Numbered from the stretch's first letter, positions 8,476-17,734 are shown. The stretch: 40,281 bases of DNA from Anaerolineales bacterium (GCA_016928575.1 JAFGKK010000081.1:1-40281), one strand, 5' to 3'. The notes: generated from the sequence alone by a model not told the origin. Numbers and translations: made by a program.

Positions 8476-10385
8476 CGGGTGCGTTGGGTACCGATGCGGC
8501 GACATGGGCCGGGATCGCCTTTCTGTCGCTCCTTTCCGGGGCGATCTTCCTAGCGTGGTTCTTTTGCTTTTCGGGCAGGTCGACCGGCTTGGTATACGCC
8601 CTGGTCGCGGCGCAGGCGGCGTTTATCGGACAGGTGCTCGGTTGCATGCTGGTGTTGGGGTGGCTCGGCATCCTCCGACCGATTCCGCTGGCCGCGGTAA
8701 ACGCGCTCGTCACGGCCGGAATCTGCCTGCTGGGCGTGCGTCCGCGCTGGCAGGCCGTGCGGGAACAGAACCGGACCCACCTTTCCCGGCTGCGGAAGGT
8801 CCGGATTCCCGTCTGGGTCGCCTTGCTCGGCGCATTGATGCTGGTCGTGATCGCCCGCAACGTTTTCTGGGGCTGGTTCCTGCCTCCGTACATGCGCGAC
8901 GATGTCGCCTACCATCTTTCGATCATGGGCAACATTCTGCAAAGCGGCGCGATCCGTTTCTTCCCCAGCCCGGCGGAGCGCATCAGCTACTTCCCGATCA
9001 ATTCGGAATTGTTCCAGGGTTGGCAGGTCATCTTTTTGGGATCGGACAAGCTGGCCGACCTGGCGTTTCTGCCCACCATTCTGGCCGGAGGCCTTGCGCT
9101 GTACGGGCTCTGCCGGCGATTCGGATTTTCGCGGCGGGCTTCGGTCGCGGGGTGGGCGGTGTTCGCCTTCACGCCGCTGGTCTTTCTCCAGCAGGTCGGA
9201 TCGTACAACGACGCCTGGATGGCGGCTGTGTTCCTGTGCGGGGTTTACCTGGCGCTGGCGCCGGTTCCTCCGGGCGACGCGGCGGGAACCGGCAGGACGG
9301 CGGTCCTGGCGGGAATTTGCGCCGGCGTCATACTGGGGACGAAATTTTCGGGCGTCCTCAGCAGCCTGGCGGTCTTGGCGCTCATGGTGCATGGATTGAT
9401 CCGCCTTCCGCGGTTCGCAGAGGATGGCGGACGCATAACGCCGATTCGAAGGCGGGCCGGTCCGTTGCTGATGTCGGCGGCGGTTTTCGGGTTGTGCGCG
9501 GCCGCCTACGGCGGCTGGCCGCTCCTTCGCAATGCGGTTTACGCGGGCAATCCGCTCGCCCCGGTGGAAGTCAAGATCGGATCGCAGGTGATCTGGCCGG
9601 GGAAGGCGGAAGATGCTTTCCTGGCGATCGGTTCCGAAGACCTCATCCGGGATACGGAGAATAGCTGGGACCTCGCTTATCAAATCTGGTTCGAACGCTC
9701 CCGGATGATCTTCGATTGGAACAACGGGGGAACAGGGCCGATCTGGTTGTTCCTCGGCCTGCCCGGCGCGGCCCTCTGGCTGTGGGCGGCGCTGCGCAGA
9801 CGCGACGGCGCCGCCTTGCTCGTCGGAATCCTGTGCCTCGGGATCCTGATCTTCACCCCGGCGCAGTGGCGGCCGCGCTACGTGCTGCCGCTGATGCTGT
9901 TGTGCGGACTGGGAGGGGCGCTGCTGTACGAATCCCTGGGGGCCTGGCCGCGGCGAATTCTATCCGGGATGCTGGCCCTGGCGGCGGCGTTCGTCGTCGC
10001 GGCCGCGCTGCGGCCGGCGCCGCTCGAGCCCGACAAGGCGGCCACGCTGGTTTTCCTCAGCGACGACGCGGCGCGCAGCGCGGCCGGCGCGCATCCAAAC
10101 AACGAATTGTATGGGTGGGTGGATGCGCGCACGTCCGGAGCGCCCGCCGTGATCGCCTACGGCCGATGGGTGGACGCCTATCCGCTCTTCGGTTCGGACC
10201 TGCGCAACACCGTGCTTTCTTTCCTCGCCGACGATGCGGAAGAATGGGATCGGCTTCTCAGAGAAAACGATGTGGATCTTGCGGTGGTCGCCAGCGGCTC
10301 GTCGGAAGAGGAGTGGATGAAGTCCGCCGGGGAGTACAGGGAGGTTTTCCGGTATGAAACCTGGATCGTTTATGCGCGGCAATAA
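8472..10385 (+). CDS. Multi-spanning GT-C-type membrane glycosyltransferase
   Basis: 637 residues from the ATG in the ATGA overlap at 8472; an upstream in-frame ATG at 8427 lies inside the previous gene and is less likely. There are many hydrophobic segments, starting at residues 11-33 and 37-67. The first large loop carries YMRDDVAYHLS (140-150), the acidic pair expected near the catalytic site of GT-C enzymes that use polyprenyl-linked sugar donors (GT39/ArnT/RgtA-D-like). The C-terminal soluble stretch (about residue 535 on) resembles the periplasmic domain of such proteins. It most likely transfers a sugar on the outer face of the membrane, but it could also be a polymerase- or ligase-like protein. 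The stop lies inside the next small gene. Confidence 0.75.
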   Translation: MTGALGTDAATWAGIAFLSLLSGAIFLAWFFCFSGRSTGLVYALVAAQAAFIGQVLGCMLVLGWLGILRPIPLAAVNALVTAGICLLGVRPRWQAVREQNRTHLSRLRKVRIPVWVALLGALMLVVIARNVFWGWFLPPYMRDDVAYHLSIMGNILQSGAIRFFPSPAERISYFPINSELFQGWQVIFLGSDKLADLAFLPTILAGGLALYGLCRRFGFSRRASVAGWAVFAFTPLVFLQQVGSYNDAWMAAVFLCGVYLALAPVPPGDAAGTGRTAVLAGICAGVILGTKFSGVLSSLAVLALMVHGLIRLPRFAEDGGRITPIRRRAGPLLMSAAVFGLCAAAYGGWPLLRNAVYAGNPLAPVEVKIGSQVIWPGKAEDAFLAIGSEDLIRDTENSWDLAYQIWFERSRMIFDWNNGGTGPIWLFLGLPGAALWLWAALRRRDGAALLVGILCLGILIFTPAQWRPRYVLPLMLLCGLGGALLYESLGAWPRRILSGMLALAAAFVVAAALRPAPLEPDKAATLVFLSDDAARSAAGAHPNNELYGWVDARTSGAPAVIAYGRWVDAYPLFGSDLRNTVLSFLADDAEEWDRLLRENDVDLAVVASGSSEEEWMKSAGEYREVFRYETWIVYARQ

Positions 10386-10545
10386 GGTGAGCGGATTCCG
10401 GCTCGGGCGGATTGCCGGCTGGATCTTCCTGGCGGCCGTCGGCGCCCTTGCGGCCCTGTATTTTCTCGATCCGACGCGCCGCGCCGCACTAACCGGGACC
10501 GCCGGATGGTTCCTGCGGGCGCTCCGATTCCTGCTCGGAAAGTGA
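10354..10545 (+). CDS. Small single-pass membrane protein (63 aa) overlapping the GT-C gene
   Basis: 63 residues, beginning in another frame 32 bp before the end of the GT-C gene. A GGAGG at 10341-10345 lies 8 nt before ATG 10354 and supports this start; an internal ATG at 10372 is a possible shorter alternative. The protein has a basic N-terminus, one hydrophobic helix (IAGWIFLAAVGALAALYFL, about 20-38), a short DPTRR turn and an amphipathic C-terminal helix ending FLRALRFLLGK. I recognise no family. The overlap suggests it is made together with the membrane glycosyltransferase and may be an accessory subunit (inference). Confidence 0.6.
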   Translation: MKPGSFMRGNKVSGFRLGRIAGWIFLAAVGALAALYFLDPTRRAALTGTAGWFLRALRFLLGK

Positions 10546-10553
10546 GCCAGCGG

Positions 10554-11717
10554 ATGCCGAAGGAGGCCGAGCCCCGGCCGCAAAAGATCCTGTTCCTGAT
10601 TCCCACCCTGGCTTCGGGCGGAACCGAACGCCAGGCGGCCGAGCTCGTTCGGCGCCTGGACCGCGAGCGATTCGAGCCGCTGGTGGCGGTTATGTACGGA
10701 TTGGACCGCGTTCCGGCGGAAATTTCCGTCGGCGGCGCGCGGCTCCTCAGCCTGCGCAAACCGCTCGGCAAGCTGGGAAATCTGGTGGCGCTGTTCCGTT
10801 TGTGGCGGCTGATCCTGTGCGAACGCCCGGCCGTGGTGCAGTCCTTCCTGCGGCATGCGGATCTTTACGCCCGGATCGCCGGCGGCCTGGCCCTCCAGCG
10901 CCGGATCGTCACCTCCCTGCGCACGCGGATCGGCGGGTTTTGGAGCAAGCCCTGGCAGTGGACCGAGCGGATCCTGTGGAGGTTGAGCGCGCGGATCGTC
11001 TCCAATTCGGTGGCGGCGGCCCGCGAGGCGGAATCCCTGCTCGGCATCCCCGCGTCGCGGCTGGCCGTCATTCCCAACGGGGTCGACCTGGAGCGTTTTC
11101 ATCCCGGGTTGGATTGGCGCGCGCCGCGCGCGGCGTTCGGGCTCTCGCCTTCGGACTTGGTCTTCGGCATGGTCGCCCGCTACTCGCCGGTGAAGGATCA
11201 CGCCACCCTGCTCACCGCCGTGGCGCAGATGCGCAACTCCGGCTACTGGCCGGAATACGCACGGCTGTTCCTGGTCGGCGGAACCACCTTCGCCGATTCC
11301 CGCCGCGGCGTGGAGGATCGGATTCGGGAACTCGGTCTGGAATCCGTCGTCCTGCCGATGGGAGTGCTCGCCGACGTGGAACGCGCCTACGCCGCGCTGG
11401 ATTGGCTGATCCTGCCATCGCGTTTTGAAGGCTTCCCCAATTCGGTCCTCGAGGCGATGGCGTGCGGGAAGCCGGCGATCGTCTCCGACGCCGCGAATGC
11501 GGAGGGAATCGTGGCCGAGGGGGAGACCGGATGGGAATTCCCGGCCGGCGACGCGCTGGCGCTGGCCGCCTGCCTGCGCCGGGCGATCGGCACTCCGCCG
11601 GAGCAGCGGGTGGCGATGGGGCGGGCGGCGCGCACCTTCGTCGAAGGCCGGTACTCCACGCGCCTGATGGTCCGAAAATTCGAATCGCTGTACGAAGAGC
11701 TGGCCGAACGCCGATGA
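10554..11717 (+). CDS. GT4-family glycosyltransferase
   Basis: 387 residues when started at ATG 10554, 8 nt after the stop of the small membrane gene; a longer frame from 10506 would overlap that gene. The N-terminus PQKILFLIPTLASGGTERQA carries the GG-x-E/ERQ loop typical of GT4 enzymes. The donor domain has FGMVARYSPVKDHATLL, and the retaining motif is SRFEGFPNSVLEAMACGKP, with the E-x7-E pair. INGV-type acceptor-loop features appear as IPNGVDLERFHPG. It adds a hexose-type residue in the cytoplasm; the exact sugar is unknown. The end forms an ATGA overlap with the next gene. Confidence 0.88.
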   Translation: MPKEAEPRPQKILFLIPTLASGGTERQAAELVRRLDRERFEPLVAVMYGLDRVPAEISVGGARLLSLRKPLGKLGNLVALFRLWRLILCERPAVVQSFLRHADLYARIAGGLALQRRIVTSLRTRIGGFWSKPWQWTERILWRLSARIVSNSVAAAREAESLLGIPASRLAVIPNGVDLERFHPGLDWRAPRAAFGLSPSDLVFGMVARYSPVKDHATLLTAVAQMRNSGYWPEYARLFLVGGTTFADSRRGVEDRIRELGLESVVLPMGVLADVERAYAALDWLILPSRFEGFPNSVLEAMACGKPAIVSDAANAEGIVAEGETGWEFPAGDALALAACLRRAIGTPPEQRVAMGRAARTFVEGRYSTRLMVRKFESLYEELAERR

Positions 11718-12847
11718 GCGGGCGGATTCGGGTCGCCTTCGTGCACGATGCGTATCCGGAGTACCGCCGGCCGCTCTTCGCCCGCCTGGCGGAGCACTGC
11801 GATCTGCGCTGCTTCTTCATCAATCAGGATCCCGCCGAGCTTCCGCCGCGCTCCGTCTCGGTCCGCGGATACCGCATCCCGCAGATGTCGGACCTCGTCG
11901 TTGCGCCCTCGCTCGGCGGGCGGATTCTCGCTGAGCACCGGCGCGAACCGTTCGATGTCGTCCTGTGCCCGGAGCCGTCGTATTCCTCGGCGATCGCGGC
12001 GGGCGGCGCCGCGCGGCGGATGCGGATTCCGTACGTCGTGTTCAGCGGCGAATGGTATACGGCGCGCCATCCGCGGAGGATCCTGACGCATTGTCTGGAA
12101 CGCTCGCTGGTCCGCGGCGCGGCCTTCTGCCTGGCGTACGGCACCCGCGCTTGGCGGCGCTTGGCCGGGATGGGAGTCGATCCCGAACGCATCCTGATCA
12201 CCGGAAACGCCAGCCCGTACCAATTTACGCAGGCCTCCGCGGCGGAGGTCCGCCAAATCCGCCGGCGGTGGCAGATCGGCCCGGTCCCGGTCCTCCTGTT
12301 CCTGGGCCGCTTGCTTGCCTTCAAGGCGCCGGAGATCCTGGTAGACGCGTTCGCCATCCTGCGCAAAGAATGCCCGTCGTTCCTTGTAATCGCCGGCGAC
12401 GGACCGCAATTGGGTGCCCTCCACCGGCGGGTGTTGCGGCACGGATTGAAGGACGTTCTGTTTACCGGGGCCGAGGTCCGCGGAGACGCGGAGAAGAATC
12501 TGCTGTACTCGCTGGCCGACGTGTTTGTTCTGCCCTCGCGCAAGGGGCGGATCGCGGAACCGTGGGGGTTGGTGTTGAACGAGGCGGCTTCGGCGGGGCT
12601 TCCGATCGTGACCACCGACGGTGTGGGCGCGGTGGGGGACCTGATCCGCGACGGGGAGACCGGCCGCGTGGCGGCGCAGGGGGACGCGCGGGCGCTGGCC
12701 GGAGCGGTGGTGGAATTCCTACGCTCGCCCGAAACCGCGCGCGCCTGCGGCGTGCGGGCCCGCGCCCGGACCGCACAATTCACAATCGAACGCATGGCCG
12801 GCGCATTTGTGAGCGCCTTTGAACGGGCGGCCGGAGGCGGGCGGTGA
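11714..12847 (+). CDS. GT4-family glycosyltransferase
   Basis: 377 residues from ATG 11714 (ATGA overlap); the much longer frame from 11462 lies within the preceding gene and is rejected. It starts MSGRIRVAFVHDAYPEYRRP, the pattern of GT4 enzymes whose first strand is followed by an acceptor loop with YRRPLF. The donor domain has LLFLGRLLAFKAPEILVDAF, a conserved FLGR-K. The retaining motif is variant: RIAEPWGLVLNEAASAGLP, where EPWGLVLNEA provides the E-x7-E pair. GTGA overlap with the following gene. Confidence 0.86.
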   Translation: MSGRIRVAFVHDAYPEYRRPLFARLAEHCDLRCFFINQDPAELPPRSVSVRGYRIPQMSDLVVAPSLGGRILAEHRREPFDVVLCPEPSYSSAIAAGGAARRMRIPYVVFSGEWYTARHPRRILTHCLERSLVRGAAFCLAYGTRAWRRLAGMGVDPERILITGNASPYQFTQASAAEVRQIRRRWQIGPVPVLLFLGRLLAFKAPEILVDAFAILRKECPSFLVIAGDGPQLGALHRRVLRHGLKDVLFTGAEVRGDAEKNLLYSLADVFVLPSRKGRIAEPWGLVLNEAASAGLPIVTTDGVGAVGDLIRDGETGRVAAQGDARALAGAVVEFLRSPETARACGVRARARTAQFTIERMAGAFVSAFERAAGGGR

Positions 12848-13977
12848 GCAAACCGCGGGTGGCGATGGTGTCGCTGTCCCCGCTGGCGACCGGCGGGATC
12901 GAGACTCACCTGTTGCAGATCTTCCACGGCCTCGGCCGGGAATTCGATTTCCGCGTAATCGGAACCGTCGCGGAGCCGTTTCCGACGCTGGCCGGAGGTG
13001 CGGGGGTGAAATGCGTCCCGCTTCCGGCCGCCGGGAAGCTCGACCCGAGAGGGCTGTTGCGGTTGTGGAAGGAATTCCATGCGCAGAAGATCGACCTGGT
13101 ACACACCCACGACACCCGCGGCGGATGGCTGGGCCGCCTGGCGGCCCGCTTGGCGGGAATCCCGGCCATTCATACGGTGCATACCCCGTCCTTTTTCCTT
13201 CCCCCAAACCCCCTGGCGGTTTTCGCTTACCGCCAGGCGGAGCGCGTGCTCAACAACCGCTTCAGCGACGAGGTCATCTTTGTTTCGAAAACGATCCGCA
13301 AGATGTATTTGGACGGGCGGCTGGCGGCGGCCGAAAAATCCAGCCACGTGGCGAACGGCCTGGAGGCGGAATGGTTTTCCTCCGCCCAGCATATCCTGCG
13401 TCCGGGCGCGGAGATCCGCTATTTGTACGTCGGCCGAATGGCGCGCGAAAAGGGGATGGAAAACTTGGCGGCCGCCTTCGGGACCGTCGCAAAGAAAGTC
13501 CGCGGCGCGCGGCTGCTGATCGCGGGGGAAGGGCCGAAGCGGGCGGACCTGGTCCGGGCTGCCGAAAGCGGCGGGTGGAGGGCGAATCTGGAACTGCTCG
13601 GATTGCTCCTGCGCGCGAAAGCCCGCGAAGCGATGCGCGCCGCCGACGTTTTTGTGCTGCCCTCGGATTTCGAAAGCTTCTCCTACACCTTGCTCGAGGC
13701 CATGGCCAGCGGATTGCCGTGCATCGCCGCCGATGTGGGCGGCAACCGGGATCTGGTTGAGCCGGAACGAACCGGCCTGTTGGTGCCCCGCGGCGATCCG
13801 TACCGCCTGGCGGAAGCCATGATCCGTTTGTCTGATAATCCGGAAATGCGGATTGCGATGGGGCGGGAAGGCGCGTTGCGGGCGCAGGAGTATACTTTGG
13901 AACGGATGATCGACGGAACGCGTTCGGTCTATCGAGCGGTGTTGGATCGGCGTTCCACCGGAGGAACCTCCACCTGA
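12844..13977 (+). CDS. GT4-family glycosyltransferase
   Basis: 377 residues from a GTG start in a GTGA overlap. The N-terminus has VSLSPLATGGIETHLLQI with the GG-x-E loop. HTHDTRGGWLGRLAARLAGIP is the classic second acceptor-domain block, cited here in part (HTHDTRGGWLGR). The donor domain has YVGRMAREKGMENL, and the retaining motif is SDFESFSYTLLEAMASGLP, with E-x7-E followed by ADVGGNRDLV. This is the most canonical GT4 sequence of the cluster. It uses a nucleotide-sugar donor in the cytoplasm. TGATG overlap by one base with the next gene. Confidence 0.9.
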   Translation: MSKPRVAMVSLSPLATGGIETHLLQIFHGLGREFDFRVIGTVAEPFPTLAGGAGVKCVPLPAAGKLDPRGLLRLWKEFHAQKIDLVHTHDTRGGWLGRLAARLAGIPAIHTVHTPSFFLPPNPLAVFAYRQAERVLNNRFSDEVIFVSKTIRKMYLDGRLAAAEKSSHVANGLEAEWFSSAQHILRPGAEIRYLYVGRMAREKGMENLAAAFGTVAKKVRGARLLIAGEGPKRADLVRAAESGGWRANLELLGLLLRAKAREAMRAADVFVLPSDFESFSYTLLEAMASGLPCIAADVGGNRDLVEPERTGLLVPRGDPYRLAEAMIRLSDNPEMRIAMGREGALRAQEYTLERMIDGTRSVYRAVLDRRSTGGTST

Positions 13978-15494
13978 TGACCATGGCCGGATTCCGACCG
14001 CCGTTTTTCCTGGTCCTCTCCCTTTTCCTCGCTGGGGCGGGGGCTCTGGCGGTGGCCTGCTTCGGCTGGGAGGGCTTCGGGGCGCCGCTCCTGGCCTTGC
14101 TCGCGGCCGGCGGGGCGGCCTTCGGCCTGGCGCTATTGGATTCGCCGGCCGAGGAGCGGCGCTTTGTGGCGCGGTTGTTCCTCGCGGCGCTCGGCGTCCG
14201 CCTGCTGGCGGCCGTCCTTTTCCGGATCGCCGTCGGCGGCGACGAATCCTACCTCTACTCGGATTCCAACAGCTACGACCGGGTGGCGTGGGTGCTGGCG
14301 CAGGCTTGGCGCTCTCCCGCCGCAGTCGGCGGGGTCGGTCCGGTCGATTTCATCCTGGACGACATGTATCCGCGATTGCTCGCCGGATTGTATTTCCTCC
14401 TCGGACGTGCCCAGCTCGCGGCGGTGGTCCTCAACACCGTGTTCGGCGCTTCGTCGGTCTATTTGGTATACCGCATCGGCATCCTGCTGCTGGATCCGGT
14501 GACGGCCCGCTGGGCCGGATGGCTGACGGCCTTCTACACCGGGTTTTGGCTGTGGGAAATGATGACGATGAAGGATGCGCTGTTCCTGTTTCTCATCCTG
14601 CTGTTCTTCCTGGGGCTCTACCGGGTATGGTCCGTCTTCACCCTCCCCGGCCGGTTCGGCCGGCGGATATTATCCTCAGCGGCATGGATCGCAGTGCTGG
14701 GGCTGATCTTCCTGGCCGCCGGGGAGCTGCGGGATTACATGCCGCCCATTTTGGCTTGCTCTGCCCTGCTTCTGCCGGTCCTTTTCTTTTTGCGGGGCGG
14801 CGGACCTTGGCGATGGGGGTTGGCTGTCGGATCGGCGGCCGCCGCCGTGCTCATCTTCGGACCCTGGATCTCATCCCGCAGCCTTCCGGGGGTGGCGCTG
14901 GGATCCGATTCGCTCCTCGGGCAAGCAACCGAGGTGCCCGACACGCGCACCGTAGGTGTTTTTCTGGATTGGATCATCGGCCATCCGTCCGGATTCGCGA
15001 GGTACATGTTCTTGGCGGCCGTTTCCACCGGGCTGGCCCCCTACGCCTGGCTGGTGCCGGGGTCGCTGCCCGAGGTTTCCCGGTTTGAAAACTACATGAT
15101 CGCTTATCCTGGAATGTGGATGTGGTACGTTCTGATTCCGTTCGCGCTGTTCGGATTGGTGCAAACCGTGCGCCGCACCAAGGGGGAGATCGGACCGGTT
15201 GTGTTCTACGCGGCGGCCGTCTTCCTCATGGTTTCGGTCTTCATTCCGCGGGAACACCGCCACAGGGATATGATGATGCCCGTGGCGCTGCTCTTGGCGG
15301 CGTCCGGGCTGGTGCACGGCCGGAAATGGTGGGCGCTCGGCCTCGCCGTGTGGATTCCTTTGGTGGGCTTCATCGCTTGGAAGCTGAACAGCGCCGTTCC
15401 CATCCTGCTGGCCGCGGGCGCGGCGGCGGCCGGAGTGCTTTTCTGGCACGTCCGGATCCGGCGGCGGGAATCCCGGCTGATGAGGATCCAATAG
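13977..15494 (+). CDS. Multi-spanning GT-C-type membrane glycosyltransferase
   Basis: 505 residues, polytopic, starting at the TGATG junction with a GGAGG 12-16 nt upstream; an ATG two codons later is also possible. Hydrophobic helices lie at about residues 8-28 and 33-53, then repeatedly to the C-terminus. The first large external loop contains DESYLYSDSNSYDRVAW (89-105), an acidic-rich sequence in the position of the GT-C catalytic aspartates, and a second loop has FILDDMYPRL. The layout matches GT39/ArnT-like enzymes that use lipid-linked sugars outside the membrane. A Wzy-type polymerase is an alternative because both are polytopic, but the acidic first loop favours GT-C. Confidence 0.7.
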   Translation: MTMAGFRPPFFLVLSLFLAGAGALAVACFGWEGFGAPLLALLAAGGAAFGLALLDSPAEERRFVARLFLAALGVRLLAAVLFRIAVGGDESYLYSDSNSYDRVAWVLAQAWRSPAAVGGVGPVDFILDDMYPRLLAGLYFLLGRAQLAAVVLNTVFGASSVYLVYRIGILLLDPVTARWAGWLTAFYTGFWLWEMMTMKDALFLFLILLFFLGLYRVWSVFTLPGRFGRRILSSAAWIAVLGLIFLAAGELRDYMPPILACSALLLPVLFFLRGGGPWRWGLAVGSAAAAVLIFGPWISSRSLPGVALGSDSLLGQATEVPDTRTVGVFLDWIIGHPSGFARYMFLAAVSTGLAPYAWLVPGSLPEVSRFENYMIAYPGMWMWYVLIPFALFGLVQTVRRTKGEIGPVVFYAAAVFLMVSVFIPREHRHRDMMMPVALLLAASGLVHGRKWWALGLAVWIPLVGFIAWKLNSAVPILLAAGAAAAGVLFWHVRIRRRESRLMRIQ

Positions 15495-15495
15495 G

Positions 15496-16692
15496 ATGAA
15501 GATTCTTTTTGTCGCCCCCAAAATGCCGTGGCCGGCCACCGACGGCGCACGGATCGCCATCTACGAACTGGTCCGGCATCTCACGGCCCGCGGACACCGC
15601 GCGGCCCTGCTGGGATTCGGCCCGCCGGAAGCGGCCGACGAACTCCGGGCGCGGGCGGGTTTGATCTGGGCGAAGTCGGTCGGCCACGACACATCGACGA
15701 AGTACGCGAATGCGCTCGTGGGTCTGCTTTCGTCCATGCCCTACACCGCATCCAAGTACCGCTCCAGCGCCATGGCGGCGGAGATCCGCGAAGCGTTCCG
15801 CGAGGAGCGCTTCGATATCGTCCAGCTCGAAGGCACCCATATGGCCCATTACCTTGGGCTGGCTCAAGGACTCGGGGCCCACGCCGTCCTGCGCCTGCAC
15901 AACGTCGAATCCGTTCTCGCCGCGCGCTTCGCCAAGACGGCCGTATTCCCGCTGAACCTGTACGTGGAGGACCAAGCCCGCCGGATGCGCTCGTTCGAAC
16001 GTCGGGCGTGCCGCCAGGCCGATTTGTGCCTGGCGATCACCCAGGAGGATGCGGACCGGGTGATCCAACTCGCTCCGGAAGCCATCGTCTCCGTGTCGCC
16101 GGCCGGGGTGGATCTGAAGCGCTACTACCCCAAACCGATGAGCGAGGAGCCCCGCACCGTGGTCTTTGTGGGAGCGCTGGATTGGCCGCCAAACGCCGAC
16201 GCGATCCGATGGTTCCGCGCCAAGGTGTGGTCGCGGATCGTGCAGGAGGAGCCCACCGCGCGCTGGCTGGTGGTGGGCAAATCGCCGACGGCGGACATCC
16301 TGCATTGGCCGGAGGAGGACCGCAACATCCAAGTGACCGGATACGTGGATGATGTGCGCCCGTATCTGGACCGCGCTGCGGTGGTGGTGGTTCCCCTGCG
16401 CAGCGGCGGAGGCATGCGCCTGAAGATCCTGGAGGCGATGGCCGTGGGGAAACCCGTTGTCAGCACCCCGATGGGGGCCGAGGGAATCTCCGCCGAGAAC
16501 GGGCGGGAAATTATCCTCGCCGCCCCCAACCGTTCCTTCGGTGTGGAAGTCGTCCGGCTGCTGCGCGACCCCGCGGAGCGCAAACGGATCGGCAAAGCCG
16601 CCCGCCTGTGGGCGGAAGGCTATGGATGGGACCGGATCGCCGCCGACCTTGAAGGGGAATATCAGGCGCTGACCGGCTCCCGCGGCCCATGA
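15496..16692 (+). CDS. GT4-family glycosyltransferase (PEP-CTERM/exopolysaccharide-associated type)
   Basis: 398 residues. MKILFVAPKMPWPATDGARI starts the acceptor domain and resembles glycosyltransferases found with exopolysaccharide loci (the group that includes TIGR03087-like enzymes). Other markers are RLHNVES, VSPAGVDLKRYYP, the donor-domain VVFVGALDWPPNADAIRWF, and GGGMRLKILEAMAVGKPVVST. In the last, the first glutamate of the usual E-x7-E motif is replaced by a glycine/serine-rich loop (RSGGGMRLKILEAM). That is characteristic of this subgroup. The ATG follows the previous stop by one base. ATGA overlap with the GT2 gene. Confidence 0.86.
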   Translation: MKILFVAPKMPWPATDGARIAIYELVRHLTARGHRAALLGFGPPEAADELRARAGLIWAKSVGHDTSTKYANALVGLLSSMPYTASKYRSSAMAAEIREAFREERFDIVQLEGTHMAHYLGLAQGLGAHAVLRLHNVESVLAARFAKTAVFPLNLYVEDQARRMRSFERRACRQADLCLAITQEDADRVIQLAPEAIVSVSPAGVDLKRYYPKPMSEEPRTVVFVGALDWPPNADAIRWFRAKVWSRIVQEEPTARWLVVGKSPTADILHWPEEDRNIQVTGYVDDVRPYLDRAAVVVVPLRSGGGMRLKILEAMAVGKPVVSTPMGAEGISAENGREIILAAPNRSFGVEVVRLLRDPAERKRIGKAARLWAEGYGWDRIAADLEGEYQALTGSRGP

Positions 16693-17717
16693 CCGATCCC
16701 CGGCCGTCGGTTTCCGTATTGATCCCGTGCCGCAACGAGGAACGTACGATCGAACAGGTCCTCGACGCATTGCGCGCCCAGACCTATCCGTCGGAGCAGG
16801 TGGAAGTGATCGTGGCCGACGGCCGTTCGACGGACGGGACACGGGATAAACTCCGGGCCTATGCCCGGGCCCATCCCGGATGGACGCTGCGACAAATCGA
16901 CAATCCCGGCCAGACTGCGCCGGCGGGGCTGAACGCGGGCCTGCGGGAGGCCCGGGGCGAGATCATCCTGCGCATGGACGCGCACGCCGTTCCGGATCCG
17001 GACTACATCGAGCGCGTCGTGGAAACCTTGGCGCGCACGGGATGCGACGGGGTGGGCGGAGGGATCGACATTCAGCCGGGGGGACCGGGGCTGATCGCGC
17101 GCGCGATCGCGGCCGCCGTCGCCAATCCGTTCGCCACCGGCGGGGTGCGCTACCGTTCGGGTGGACAGGCGGGGGAAGTGGACACCGTCCCCTTCGCGGC
17201 GTTCCGCCGCGAAGTGTTCCGGCGGGTGGGGGAATTCAACGAAGGGGTTCCGGTCAACGAGGATTACGAATTCAACTACCGGGTGCGCGCCGCCGGGGGA
17301 AGGATCTTTTTTTCTCCGGCAATCCGATCGCGCTACATCGCCCGCGGCCGACCGGGCGCGCTCATTCGCCAATATTATTCCTACGGGCATCAGAAGGCGG
17401 TTATGCTGGCCTTGCACCCGAAATCCATCCGCCTCCGGCAATTCATTCCGGCAATGTTCGCAGCCTCCCTGGCCGCAGGCGCCGCGGCGGCGGCCCTCCA
17501 CCGGCCGGCGGCCTTCCTGCTGGGCGTGATGCTTCTGGCGTACGGCGCGGCCGCGTTCTTTTTCGCCGCTCGGGATGCGGTTCGCCGCCGGGATCCGGCG
17601 CTTGTCCCGGCCCTCCCGCCGGTTTTTTTCTGCATCCATACTGCCTGGGGTTTGGGTTTTTGGGCCGGAATGGCCGAAATTATTGGGGATCGGCTGAGGG
17701 GAAAGGGCGGCTCCTGA
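16689..17717 (+). CDS. GT2-family glycosyltransferase with C-terminal membrane segments (ExoA-like)
   Basis: 342 residues. It is an inverting GT-A fold: VSVLIPCRNEE (8-18), VADGRSTDGT (42-51), the metal-binding region ILRMDAHAVPDPDY (93-106; an M-D-A-H form of the DxD motif) and the catalytic-base segment VPVNEDYEFNYR (187-198). After residue about 250 come two to four hydrophobic segments, ending in GFWAGMAEIIGDRLRG. This is the architecture of succinoglycan ExoA and related enzymes, which add beta-linked sugars to a lipid-linked intermediate at the membrane. It is the last gene of the first glycan transcript; the next promoter begins 18 nt after its stop. Confidence 0.9.
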   Translation: MTDPRPSVSVLIPCRNEERTIEQVLDALRAQTYPSEQVEVIVADGRSTDGTRDKLRAYARAHPGWTLRQIDNPGQTAPAGLNAGLREARGEIILRMDAHAVPDPDYIERVVETLARTGCDGVGGGIDIQPGGPGLIARAIAAAVANPFATGGVRYRSGGQAGEVDTVPFAAFRREVFRRVGEFNEGVPVNEDYEFNYRVRAAGGRIFFSPAIRSRYIARGRPGALIRQYYSYGHQKAVMLALHPKSIRLRQFIPAMFAASLAAGAAAAALHRPAAFLLGVMLLAYGAAAFFFAARDAVRRRDPALVPALPPVFFCIHTAWGLGFWAGMAEIIGDRLRGKGGS

Positions 17718-17734
17718 GCGGCGGCCCGATTCGG

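Noticed and set aside
11462-11713. Extension of the GT4 gene to an upstream ATG
   Set aside because: It would overlap 252 bp of the previous glycosyltransferase in another frame; the ATGA at 11714 and the usual family start favour the short form.
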